The notes beneath the pieces were generated by a model. It did not search any database. It was not told the origin of the DNA and saw only the letters and a program-made list of their open reading frames with translations. From NCBI GenBank assembly GCA_023443095.1, contig JAEZVV010000165.1, positions 1 through 64,000 on the forward strand: a stretch of DNA of 64,000 nucleotides, read 5' to 3'. This DNA is from Pseudomonadota bacterium. Its GTDB lineage: Bacteria > Pseudomonadota > Gammaproteobacteria > Burkholderiales > Burkholderiaceae_F. Of the stretch, positions 27,391 to 35,214 are shown piece after piece. The translations under genes and the position numbers were made by a program. The stretch's first letter is position 1. Each line of letters opens with the position of its first letter.

Positions 27391-27932
27391 GCCGGCAGGT
27401 CCACCGCAGCGCCTTGGTCGGAGTGCCGATCGACACCATGTTCGAGACCATAGACCGGGTCGAGGACTATCCGCAGTTCCTGCCCTGGTGCGTGGCGACT
27501 TCGAACTTCGACCGTGGCGCCGACTTCGTTGCCGCCACGGTCGAGGTGGGCTGGAAACACCTGCACTTCAAGGTTCGCACCCGCAATCCCAAGACCGCGC
27601 CGACCCGCATGGAGATCCACCTCGAAGATGGCAGTTTCCGCCACTTCCGCGGCCTGTGGGAACTCAAGCCCCTGGGCGAGCGCGGCTGCCGGGTCGACTT
27701 CTCGCTCGACTACGAACTCGCGCTGCCCGGCGCTGAGCGAGTAGCGGGAAGCATCATCGACCACGCGGCCGACCGCATGGTCGACGCTTTTCTCGAGCGC
27801 GCCGAATCGGCCCCCGCCCCGGTTCCTTCCGCCCCCCCGCCGTGCCATGATGCGGCTCCTCTGCCGCCTATCGGCGTAAACCCTGGCGCAGCAGAGGCCA
27901 CGTCAACCCCGTCGACAAACGAGCGTTTTTAG
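27387..27932 (+). CDS. RatA/Coq10-type START-domain protein at the end of the ATPase operon
   Basis: START/polyketide-cyclase fold of the RatA-Coq10 family; residues about 1-140 match it (VEDYPQFLPWCV, then ELKPLGERGCRVDFSLDYEL and DHAADRMVDAFLERA). Family members bind hydrophobic ligands such as quinones or act on ribosomes. The last 40 residues are a Pro/Ala-rich extension not seen in the second copy at 41199. Its ATG overlaps the stop of ATPase subunit D (ATGA), so it is probably cotranslated with the ATPase. A quinone- or membrane-related role is inference. Confidence 0.8.
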   Translation: MSRQVHRSALVGVPIDTMFETIDRVEDYPQFLPWCVATSNFDRGADFVAATVEVGWKHLHFKVRTRNPKTAPTRMEIHLEDGSFRHFRGLWELKPLGERGCRVDFSLDYELALPGAERVAGSIIDHAADRMVDAFLERAESAPAPVPSAPPPCHDAAPLPPIGVNPGAAEATSTPSTNERF

Positions 27933-28016
27933 TTGCAGGCCCGTCCTGCACACGCTTGCCAATGACGGGCCCCAACACGCGGGCGACTGCCCGTCCCCAC
28001 ACACAGGGAACTCAAA

Positions 28017-28298
28017 ATGCAAAAGATCGCCGCCATCGCCATTGCCATCGCCGCCCTTGGCTCGGCCTCCATCGCCAGCGCCCAGGAAGCGACCCAGAAG
28101 CCGGGTTGCAACACCTGCCACGCGCTCGACAAGAAGAAGATGGGCCCGTCCTACCAGGACATCGCCAAGAAGTTCAAGGGCCAGGCCGGTGCCGAAAAGG
28201 AGCTGATGACCAAGCTCACCACCGGCAAGGGCCACCCTGCCGTCAAGGCGCCCGCTCCCGAAGTGGAAGCCGCGCTCAAGTTCGTTCTGGCGCAATAA
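28017..28298 (+). CDS. Small periplasmic cytochrome c, first of a tandem pair
   Basis: 93 residues: signal peptide (1-22, ending SIASA) and one haem site CNTCH (31-35). The build resembles class I c8/c551 cytochromes (CHALDKKKMGPSYQDIAKKF), but the usual late methionine loop (PMPP-like) is missing. The matching region reads GKGHPAVK, so H73 could be the sixth ligand or the haem may be five-coordinate. It has 84 bases of leader after the ratA-like gene and a close copy 199 bases downstream. It is likely a soluble electron carrier; the partner is unknown. Confidence 0.88.
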   Translation: MQKIAAIAIAIAALGSASIASAQEATQKPGCNTCHALDKKKMGPSYQDIAKKFKGQAGAEKELMTKLTTGKGHPAVKAPAPEVEAALKFVLAQ

Positions 28299-28497
28299 GT
28301 GTTTTTCGAGGGCTCGGACTGTCACCTCCGGTTGCAGTTCGAGCTCAGTGTTTGATCCAGGTCCGATCTTGGATGAGTTTTTACCCCGAGCCGCATTCGC
28401 GGACGGTCCCAGCCGGGAAGGCTGACGATAGACTCGCGACTCTTCCCGGCCGTGCCGGTCGTGAAGTCAGCACACTGTTACTCCAACGGGAGACGAG

Positions 28498-28779
28498 ATG
28501 AAGAAGATCATTTTTGCGGCGGTTGCCACCGCCATGCTTGGTGCCACCGGCGCCGCTTTCGCTCAAGACGCCACCGCCAAGCTCGGCTGCAACACCTGCC
28601 ACGCTCTGGACGCCAAGAAGATGGGCCCGTCGTACAAGACGATCGCCCAGAAGTTCAAGGGCAACGCTAACGCCGAGAAGGAACTCGTCGCCAAGCTGAT
28701 GGCCGGCAAGGGCCACCCCGCCGCCAAGGGCGCGGAAGCCGACGTCGCCGCCGCGGTCAAGTGGGTCCTGGCGCAGTAA
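28498..28779 (+). CDS. Small periplasmic cytochrome c, second of a tandem pair
   Basis: Close paralogue of the previous gene with the same 93-residue length and aligned features: signal peptide (1-22), CNTCH at 31-35, CHALDAKKMGPSY, and GKGHPAAK with H73. Apart from Met42 in the KKMGPSY loop, no methionine position is shared by the two mature proteins, which argues against a standard Met ligand. GGGAGA lies before ATG 28498. A strong terminator follows, so this gene ends a transcript. Confidence 0.88.
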   Translation: MKKIIFAAVATAMLGATGAAFAQDATAKLGCNTCHALDAKKMGPSYKTIAQKFKGNANAEKELVAKLMAGKGHPAAKGAEADVAAAVKWVLAQ

Positions 28780-28797
28780 TTCTCGCCTCGTCCACCC

Positions 28798-28821
28798 AAG
28801 CCGGCCTTGTGCCGGCTTTTT
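28798..28821 (+). terminator. Intrinsic terminator after the cytochrome pair
   Basis: AAGCCGGC (28798-28805), loop CTTGT, GCCGGCTT (28811-28818), running into five T. It lies 19 bases after the second cytochrome stop and 32 bases before purT. Confidence 0.9.
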
Positions 28822-28852
28822 CATTTGAGCTGCACCTCTGCCAAGGAAAATC

Positions 28853-30073
28853 ATGCCTTCGCCTCTCTCCCGCCCGCTGCTGGGCACGCCCCTCTCCCCG
28901 GCCGCTGTCCGCGTACTTCTGCTCGGTTCCGGCGAACTTGGTAAGGAAGTGGCGATTGCGCTGCAACGCCTGGGCTGCGAGGTGATCGCCGCCGACCGCT
29001 ACGCCAACGCGCCGGCGCACCAGGTGGCGCACCGCTCGCATGTTCTGGCCATGACCGACGGCGCCGCCCTGCGGGCTCTGATCGAAACCGAGCGGCCACA
29101 CATCGTCGTGCCCGAGATCGAAGCGATCGCCACCGAAACCCTGGTGGAAATCGAGCAGGAAGGGCTGGCGCGGGTGGTTCCCACCGCACGCGCAGCTCAG
29201 CTCACCATGAACCGCGAGGGCATCCGGCGCCTCGCCGCCGAAGAACTGGGCCTGGCGACTTCGCCCTACCGTTTTGCGGACTCGCTCGCCGAAGTGCGCG
29301 CCGCCGTGGCCGCAGTGGGCCTGCCCTGCGTGATCAAGCCGGTGATGTCGTCCTCGGGCAAGGGCCAGAGCAAGATCGACTCCGAGGACCAGATCGAAGC
29401 CGCCTGGGCCTACGCCAACGCCGGCGGCCGGGTCGCCTTGGGGCGGGTGATCGTCGAAGGTTTCGTCGACTTCGATTACGAGATCACGCTTTTGACCGTG
29501 CGCGCGCTCGACGCCCAAGGCACGGTGCAGACGCAGTTCTGCGCGCCGATCGGCCACCTCCAGGTGGCGGGCGACTATGTCGAGAGCTGGCAGCCGCACC
29601 CCATGCCGGCCGCCGCCATCGCCCTGGCTCAGGACTACGCGAGCCGGGTGACCACCGCGCTGGGCGGCCTGGGCTTGTTCGGCGTCGAACTTTTCGTCAA
29701 GGGCGACCAGGTCTGGTTCTCAGAAGTAAGCCCGCGTCCGCACGACACCGGCATGGTCACCATGATCACGCAGTGGGCCAACGAGTTCGAATTACACGCG
29801 CGCGCCCTGCTGGGCCTGCCCGTCGACACCAGCCTGCGCAACCCGGGCGCCAGCGCCGTCATCTACGGCGGAACCGATGCCGGCGCCATGACGTTTGAAG
29901 GTGTCGACAAGGCGCTGGCCATCCCCGGCACCGACCTGCGGCTCTTCGGCAAACCCGAATCCTTCGTCAAACGCCGCATGGGAGTTGCGCTGGCTCGCGC
30001 CGACGGCGTGGAAGACGCCCGCATCAAGGCCAAGACCGCCGCTGCGCTGGTGCAGCCCCGCGCTCACGTTTAG
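28853..30073 (+). CDS. purT: Formate-dependent phosphoribosylglycinamide formyltransferase PurT
   Basis: ATP-grasp enzyme that formylates GAR with free formate in purine synthesis, the folate-free route. The 406 residues show the N-terminal LLLGSGELGKEVAIALQRLG, the ATP-grasp stretch CVIKPVMSSSGKGQSK, VEGFVDFDYEITLLTVR, and FSEVSPRPHDTGMVTM. The start at ATG 28853 has CAAGGAAA 5 bases upstream. It stands alone between two terminator-like structures. Confidence 0.96.
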   Translation: MPSPLSRPLLGTPLSPAAVRVLLLGSGELGKEVAIALQRLGCEVIAADRYANAPAHQVAHRSHVLAMTDGAALRALIETERPHIVVPEIEAIATETLVEIEQEGLARVVPTARAAQLTMNREGIRRLAAEELGLATSPYRFADSLAEVRAAVAAVGLPCVIKPVMSSSGKGQSKIDSEDQIEAAWAYANAGGRVALGRVIVEGFVDFDYEITLLTVRALDAQGTVQTQFCAPIGHLQVAGDYVESWQPHPMPAAAIALAQDYASRVTTALGGLGLFGVELFVKGDQVWFSEVSPRPHDTGMVTMITQWANEFELHARALLGLPVDTSLRNPGASAVIYGGTDAGAMTFEGVDKALAIPGTDLRLFGKPESFVKRRMGVALARADGVEDARIKAKTAAALVQPRAHV

Positions 30074-30085
30074 CCGCGATCCGCG

Positions 30086-30105
30086 CGGGCGGGGAGTCCC
30101 GCCCG
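30086..30105 (+). terminator. Possible purT terminator hairpin
   Basis: An 8-pair GC stem (30086-30093 with 30098-30105, loop GAGT) lies 13 bases after purT. There is no T-run, so termination here would be weak or need a factor. Confidence 0.35.
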
Positions 30106-30112
30106 TAAGTTC

Positions 30113-30118
30113 TAGAAT
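30113..30118 (+). promoter_or_regulatory. Possible -10 box of the response regulator gene
   Basis: TAGAAT at 30113-30118 lies 25 bases before the regulator ATG. There is no clear -35, since the purT hairpin occupies that place. Confidence 0.3.
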
Positions 30119-30143
30119 ACTGTTTCACTCTGGATCGCCGCCC

Positions 30144-30803
30144 ATGAAGGTTCTGATCGTCGACGATCACTCGCTGATCACCACCGCCCTCACCGCCCTG
30201 GTCCTTGACCTTGATCCCGCGGCCGAGGTCCATACCGCCTCGAGCGCGGCCGCTGCCATCGAACTGGTCGAGCGCCACGGCGAAGACTGCGACTTGCTGT
30301 TGCTCGACCTCGCCCTGCCGGGCGTGGAAGACACCAGCCTGCTCGAACGTTTCGTCGAACGTTACCCCGAGCTCAAGATTCTGGTCCTGTCGGGCCTGCA
30401 GGACCAGCGCAGCGTGATGCGGGTGCTGCAGTTGGGCGCGGCGGGTTTCGTGCCCAAGAGCATGGATTCGGACGTGCTTGCCACCGCGATCCGCTTCGTT
30501 CTTGGCGGCGGGGTCTACATTCCCTCGAACCTGCTCGAGGAAGCCCAACGCTCGGGTCTGCTCGCCGCGCCAGCGCCGAGCGCGGCTTCGCTCGCCGGCC
30601 ACGCGGTCGAGCTCACCGAACGCCAGCGAGAGGTTCTGTACCTGCTCGCGCGCGGTGCCCCGATCAAGCAGATCTGCCGCGAGCTTGGCCTCTCGGAAGG
30701 CACGGTCAAGACCCACGTGACCGCGATCTACCGCGCCTTCGGCGCCAGCAACCGCACCGAAGCCCTGCTCGCGGCGCGCCGCCACGGCTACGACGTCGCC
30801 TGA
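30144..30803 (+). CDS. NarL/LuxR-family response regulator
   Basis: Two-component response regulator of 219 residues. The receiver domain (1-120) has the acidic pair D7/D8, phosphoacceptor D55 (LLLLDLALPG) and Lys in FVPKSMD. The C-terminal LuxR-type HTH (about 150-215) reads LTERQREVLYLLARG and LGLSEGTVKTHVTAIYRAFG. The ATG at 30144 starts the receiver exactly. It converges on and overlaps by 16 bases the hybrid kinase on the other strand, so the two may form a pair; targets are unknown. Confidence 0.93.
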   Translation: MKVLIVDDHSLITTALTALVLDLDPAAEVHTASSAAAAIELVERHGEDCDLLLLDLALPGVEDTSLLERFVERYPELKILVLSGLQDQRSVMRVLQLGAAGFVPKSMDSDVLATAIRFVLGGGVYIPSNLLEEAQRSGLLAAPAPSAASLAGHAVELTERQREVLYLLARGAPIKQICRELGLSEGTVKTHVTAIYRAFGASNRTEALLAARRHGYDVA

Positions 30804-32737
30804 GCCTCGGCCGCCGGCGGCGGCTTGTCCAGTCCCAGCTGGACCACGATCGCGTTGTTGAGCACGACCGCGGTTGTGGGCTTTTGCAGAACGATGGGTT
30901 CTTCCACCCGGCTGCGGGCGATCGCCGCCGCCAGCGTCGGATTGAGCCGCAGGCGCTCACGCATGACCCGAGCGAACTCTGCCAGCACTTCGCCCGCCGG
31001 CACCGCGGTCAGGATGATCGCGGGAACCGGGGTTCCCAGGACTTCACGCACGCGGAAGACGGCTTCGATCCCGCTCGGCGAATGCGGGCCGAGGTTCTGG
31101 TCGGCCAGCACCACGTCGATCCCGTCCTGCATCGACAGGCCCTGCATTAACGCCGCGTTGTAGCCGTTGGCCGCCACTACCAGCGCGCCCCAGGAACGCA
31201 GCAGACGCGACAGGCTGTTGAGGATCTCGGCGTTATCTTCGATCAGAGCGATTCTCACGCCGTCGAGCGGCTGCAGCAGCCAGTTGGGCGCTTCGGGCGC
31301 GCTGCGCCCCAGCCGACGCGGACCTCGGCTGGCCGGCAGCTCGATCCGGAACACCGTCCCGCGACCCGGCCGCGACGATAGCGACAGCGGCAGCTGCAGC
31401 AGCCCGCAGATCCGTCGCACGATCGACAGGCCTAAGCCGAAACCGGCACCGCTGTTTTCCGCCTTCGAGCTCTCGCCGCGGTAGAACTCTTCGAAGATGC
31501 GTTCGACCTCACCCGGGGCGATGCCGCCACCGGTGTCCCAGACCTCGATTTGGACCGAGCCGCTTGGCCGCACCCGGGCCGCCAGCAGGACCCCGCCGCG
31601 CGCCGTGTAGCGGATCGCATTGGCGAGCAGGTTGCGCAGCACCCGCTGCAGCAGCAGGACGTCGGTCTGCAGGGCACGCGCCACCGGCCGCACCCGCAGC
31701 GACAGGCCGCGCGCGCCCGCGATCGGAGCGAACTCCTGCTCGAGCGTCTTGAACAATTCTTCGACCGAGACCTGTTCTATGCGTGGCTGGATCGCCCCCG
31801 AGTCGAGCCGCGAGATCTCGAGCAGCTCCTCGACCAGCTTGGAGAGCGAATCGACCGCCGACGACAGATTGCTCACCAGCGGCAAGGCGGCACGGTCGGC
31901 CCGTTTGCGCAGCAGGGACACATAGATGCCGATCGCCTGCAAGGGTTGGCGCAGGTCGTGACTGGCAGCCGCGAAGAACTGCGAACGCGATCGGGTTGCC
32001 GATTCGGCGCTGCGCCGCGCCTCCTCGGCGATGCGTTTTTCGGCAAGCAACTGTTCGACCAGCAGCTCGTTTTCATAGTCGTTTTTGACCGACTCCCGTA
32101 CCGTCGCGCCAAAACGACGCCCAAAGAAGACCGTGAAACCGAACACCACCAGTACCACACCGGCAGCGCTGACATAGGCCGGGTCCTGTTGCGCCGCCAT
32201 ACGTGCCACCAGGGGCAGCAAGGCCAAACTCATGAAAACGTCGAAGGCGCGGCGCCAGCCTGCGTACAGCGGCAAGGAACCGAAGCTCACCCCCAGCACC
32301 AGGGCGACCACCAGCAGCTGTTGCAGCGGCGCGCCGGCGATGAAGAAGAAGTAGCCCGCCAGCCCCCACACCAGTCCGGCTCCCGCCGCCAAGGCCACCC
32401 AGCGCGCCACCCAGACGCGGATACGTTCGATCCGGTCAGGGTCGACCGTAAAAGCGCGAGCGGCCCGCAGGCGCAGCCAGGATTCGAGCGCCACCGCGCC
32501 CAGCCACGCCGCCAGCCATACGTTGGGGACGGCGCCCCACAAGACCACGGCCAGCAGCACGGCGCCGGCCAGAGTGCCCAGCAGGGACGCCGGCACCTGG
32601 CGGAAAACCGCCGTCAGCACGCCCGCCTGCACCGCCGCTTCGCGCTGGGCGCGCGACTCCATCGCCAGGCCGAAGCGGGTCAGGGGGCCGCTGGCTTCCG
32701 GGGTCTGAGGGGGGCGGCTGGTGCGTTCTTCGCTCAT
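30788..32737 (-). CDS. Hybrid sensor histidine kinase with C-terminal receiver
   Basis: Membrane sensor kinase of 649 residues. About six N-terminal hydrophobic helices (roughly 35-205) form the sensor, with no large periplasmic domain. A short coiled coil leads to the HisKA motif SHDLRQPLQAIG (phospho-acceptor H260). The HATPase domain has NAIRYTARGG, DTGGGI and GAGFGLGLSI. A C-terminal receiver has IALIEDNAEI, phosphoacceptor D546 (VVLADQNLG) and Lys in LQKPTT. ATG 32737 was taken because GGGAG lies upstream; the frame is open 42 codons further. Sensing through the membrane part is inference. Confidence 0.92.
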   Translation of the reverse strand: MSEERTSRPPQTPEASGPLTRFGLAMESRAQREAAVQAGVLTAVFRQVPASLLGTLAGAVLLAVVLWGAVPNVWLAAWLGAVALESWLRLRAARAFTVDPDRIERIRVWVARWVALAAGAGLVWGLAGYFFFIAGAPLQQLLVVALVLGVSFGSLPLYAGWRRAFDVFMSLALLPLVARMAAQQDPAYVSAAGVVLVVFGFTVFFGRRFGATVRESVKNDYENELLVEQLLAEKRIAEEARRSAESATRSRSQFFAAASHDLRQPLQAIGIYVSLLRKRADRAALPLVSNLSSAVDSLSKLVEELLEISRLDSGAIQPRIEQVSVEELFKTLEQEFAPIAGARGLSLRVRPVARALQTDVLLLQRVLRNLLANAIRYTARGGVLLAARVRPSGSVQIEVWDTGGGIAPGEVERIFEEFYRGESSKAENSGAGFGLGLSIVRRICGLLQLPLSLSSRPGRGTVFRIELPASRGPRRLGRSAPEAPNWLLQPLDGVRIALIEDNAEILNSLSRLLRSWGALVVAANGYNAALMQGLSMQDGIDVVLADQNLGPHSPSGIEAVFRVREVLGTPVPAIILTAVPAGEVLAEFARVMRERLRLNPTLAAAIARSRVEEPIVLQKPTTAVVLNNAIVVQLGLDKPPPAAEAQATS

Positions 32738-32980
32738 TGGAAGAGGCTCCCGCCGCCAAGGCAAACAGCTCTCATCGCGGGGTTCTGAAAACGGGAGTCG
32801 GCAGTCTAGCCGTCCGCGTCCCCCCGTCTGCCTGGGCTGCCACGTATGCGTCATGGCCGTCACGGGCAGGCGCGGGCTTGCCCGGATCGTTACACGCAGG
32901 CACGGTGCTCGGGCCTGTCATGGCAGCGTCAAACGCGGCGACCACGATCGCCGCTCCCGCTTCGAACCCGAGGAGGACTT

Positions 32981-34246
32981 GTGAACAGAACCCGCAGCTT
33001 TGTTGTTTCCCTGGCGGCCCTGGCCGCCAGCCTAGTGGGGGCGGTCCTGCCCGCCACCGCCGGTGAGCGTCCCGACGGCGCCCGCAGCGCCCTGCCCTTG
33101 GTGATCGGCCATCGCGGCACCGCCGGCCACCTGCCCGAACACACGCTAGAGAGTTATGCGCTGGCGATCGAACTCGGCGCCGACTACATCGAACCCGACC
33201 TAGTCGCGACCAAGGACGGGGTACTCGTCGCTCGCCACGAGCCCAACCTGATCGCCACCACCGACGTTTCCCTGCGTCCCGAGTTCGCCAACCGCAAGCG
33301 CAAGGCGGTCGTCGACGGGGTCGAGGAGGAAGGCTGGTTCGCAAGCGACTTCACTCTGGCCGAGATCAAGACCCTGCGCGCGATCCAGTCCATGAGCGAT
33401 CGCGACCCCGGTTTCAACGGCCGCTTCGCCATCCCCACCTTGGCCGAGGTGCTGGCGCTCGCCAAACGAAAGTCGGACGAAGCCGGCCGGCGCATCGGCG
33501 TCTACCCCGAGACCAAACACCCGACCTACCACGCCAAGCTCGGCCTGCCGCTCGAAGACCGCCTGCTCGACGAACTCAGCCGCGCCGGCATGAACCATCG
33601 CGACGCGCCGGTCTTCATCCAGAGCTTCGAGGTCAGCAACCTGCAGTACCTGCGCAGCCGCACGCGGGTCAAGCTGGTGCAGCTGATCGACGGCGACGAC
33701 GTCGACGCCAACGGCCAGGTCACGCTGGCGCCGCCCTTCGACAAGCCCTATGACTTCGCCGTCCGCGGCGATCCGCGCACCTACAAAGACATGCTCACCC
33801 CGGCCGGGCTCAGGCAGATCGCCGCTTACGCCGACGGCATCGGCCCCTGGAAGCCCTACCTGATCGGCGCCAAGTGTGTGAAGGACGCCAACGCCGACGG
33901 CAAGTGCGACGACATCAACGGCGACAGCGCCAGCAATGACGCCGACCGCGTGTTGATCCCGCCCTCGAGCGTGGTGGCCGACGCCCACGCCGCCGGCCTG
34001 GTGGTTCACCCCTTCACCTTCCGCAACGAACAGCGCCGCCTGGCCTCCGACTTCAAGGGCAACCCGGTCGCCGAATATGTCCGCTTCTACGAGCTGGGCG
34101 TCGACGGCCTCTTCAGCGACTTCGCCGACACGGCGGTCGCCGCCCGCCACCTGTTTTTGCTCAAGCACTACCCGGCCTACGCCGCCTGCCTGAAAGACAC
34201 CGTGCCATCCAAGCGCGGCCGCGAGTGCAAGGCTTTCGGCCTCTAA
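32981..34246 (+). CDS. glpQ: Periplasmic glycerophosphodiester phosphodiesterase
   Basis: Hydrolyses glycerophosphodiesters to glycerol 3-phosphate and an alcohol. The 421 residues start at GTG 32981 with GAGGAGGA upstream and carry a signal peptide (about 1-27, ending ATAGE). The catalytic core shows VIGHRGTAGHLPEHTLESY, EPDLVATKDGVLVARHEP and VYPETKHP. An unusual segment DANADGKCDDINGD (about 305-318) resembles a calcium-binding EF-hand or dockerin-type loop. It is divergent from the kinase and convergent with ldcA. Confidence 0.92.
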   Translation: MNRTRSFVVSLAALAASLVGAVLPATAGERPDGARSALPLVIGHRGTAGHLPEHTLESYALAIELGADYIEPDLVATKDGVLVARHEPNLIATTDVSLRPEFANRKRKAVVDGVEEEGWFASDFTLAEIKTLRAIQSMSDRDPGFNGRFAIPTLAEVLALAKRKSDEAGRRIGVYPETKHPTYHAKLGLPLEDRLLDELSRAGMNHRDAPVFIQSFEVSNLQYLRSRTRVKLVQLIDGDDVDANGQVTLAPPFDKPYDFAVRGDPRTYKDMLTPAGLRQIAAYADGIGPWKPYLIGAKCVKDANADGKCDDINGDSASNDADRVLIPPSSVVADAHAAGLVVHPFTFRNEQRRLASDFKGNPVAEYVRFYELGVDGLFSDFADTAVAARHLFLLKHYPAYAACLKDTVPSKRGRECKAFGL

Positions 34247-34265
34247 ACACATGGACCTGGAATAG

Positions 34266-34290
34266 AAAAGGGGCGCTCTGCGCCCCTTTT
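34266..34290. terminator. Bidirectional terminator between glpQ and ldcA
   Basis: An 11-pair stem AAAAGGGGCGC (34266-34276) / GCGCCCCTTTT (34280-34290) with loop TCT has a T-run in both directions. It serves the convergent genes glpQ (+) and ldcA (-). Confidence 0.9.
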
Positions 34291-34311
34291 CTGTCCGTGC
34301 ATAAAGTGGCT

Positions 34312-35214
34312 TCAGGCGAGGTTCGGATAACCCGAAAACGAGAGCCGCGCCACACCAGCCTTGACGCCCAAGTGGGAATCGGCACCGACCGCAAGCATCG
34401 CCTTGCGCGGCACATGGCCGAAGGGCAGACCGGTGACGATAGGCGTGGCGGTGGCGGCCATCACACGCGCCAGCACATCGGCAAAATCGAAGCCGTAGTC
34501 GCTCGGCATCACCGCCATCGGTTCGAAAGCGCCCAGCAGGATCGCTCGCTGGGAATCGAGCACGCCCGCCTGGTGCAGCTGCAGCAGGAGGCGCTCGACC
34601 TTGTAGGCCGGCTCGTTGACGTCTTCGAGAAAGAGGATTCCGCCCTTGACCTGAGGGAAATACGGCGTGCCGAGCAAAGAGTTGAGCATCGCCAGGTTGC
34701 CGCCCCACAAGGTGCCGCGGGCCTCGAGCGGCGGCGCCTCGGTGGCGAACTCCAGCTCATGGACCGGGTTCTCGAGCGCGGCGAAGAACTGCTCGACCGT
34801 ATATGCCTCGGGTTGTTCGCGCGCGAAGTCGACCGCCGACGGCCCCTGGAAACTGATTCCGCCCGCCTGCGCCAGATAGGCAAGGTTGAAGGCGGTGAAA
34901 TCGCTGTAGCCGACCAGGATGGGGGCGCGCTCGGCGATCGCCCGGTAATCGAAACGGTCGAGCAGGCGCGTCAGACCGTAGCCGCCGCGCGCGCTCAAGA
35001 CGAGATCGATCCGCGGGTCGGTGGCAAAGCTCTGCAGTTCGCTCGCCCGCAGCTCGTCCGGCCCGGCAAAGCGGGTGTCGTGTCCGAACACGGACTCGCC
35101 CGCCATCACCTGCCAGCCGCGCCGGGTGAAAAAACTCGCCGCGCGGTCCGCCTCGGCTTCACTCGGCAGCCGGCCCGAGGGCGCCACGAGGCCTAAGCGC
35201 CTAGTTGTCTTCAT
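34312..35214 (-). CDS. ldcA: LD-carboxypeptidase (S66 family, LdcA-like)
   Basis: Cytoplasmic serine peptidase that trims the terminal D-Ala from recycled murein tetrapeptides. The nucleophile S104 lies in LVGYSDFTAFNL; LSARGGYG and FLEDVNEPAYKVERLL (with the catalytic Glu) and GLPFGHVPRK (with the His) complete the site. I chose ATG 35214; GTG one codon upstream is also possible. GGAG precedes it. It overlaps the end of the tadA fusion by 14 bases, so the two are probably coupled. Confidence 0.92.
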   Translation of the reverse strand: MKTTRRLGLVAPSGRLPSEAEADRAASFFTRRGWQVMAGESVFGHDTRFAGPDELRASELQSFATDPRIDLVLSARGGYGLTRLLDRFDYRAIAERAPILVGYSDFTAFNLAYLAQAGGISFQGPSAVDFAREQPEAYTVEQFFAALENPVHELEFATEAPPLEARGTLWGGNLAMLNSLLGTPYFPQVKGGILFLEDVNEPAYKVERLLLQLHQAGVLDSQRAILLGAFEPMAVMPSDYGFDFADVLARVMAATATPIVTGLPFGHVPRKAMLAVGADSHLGVKAGVARLSFSGYPNLA

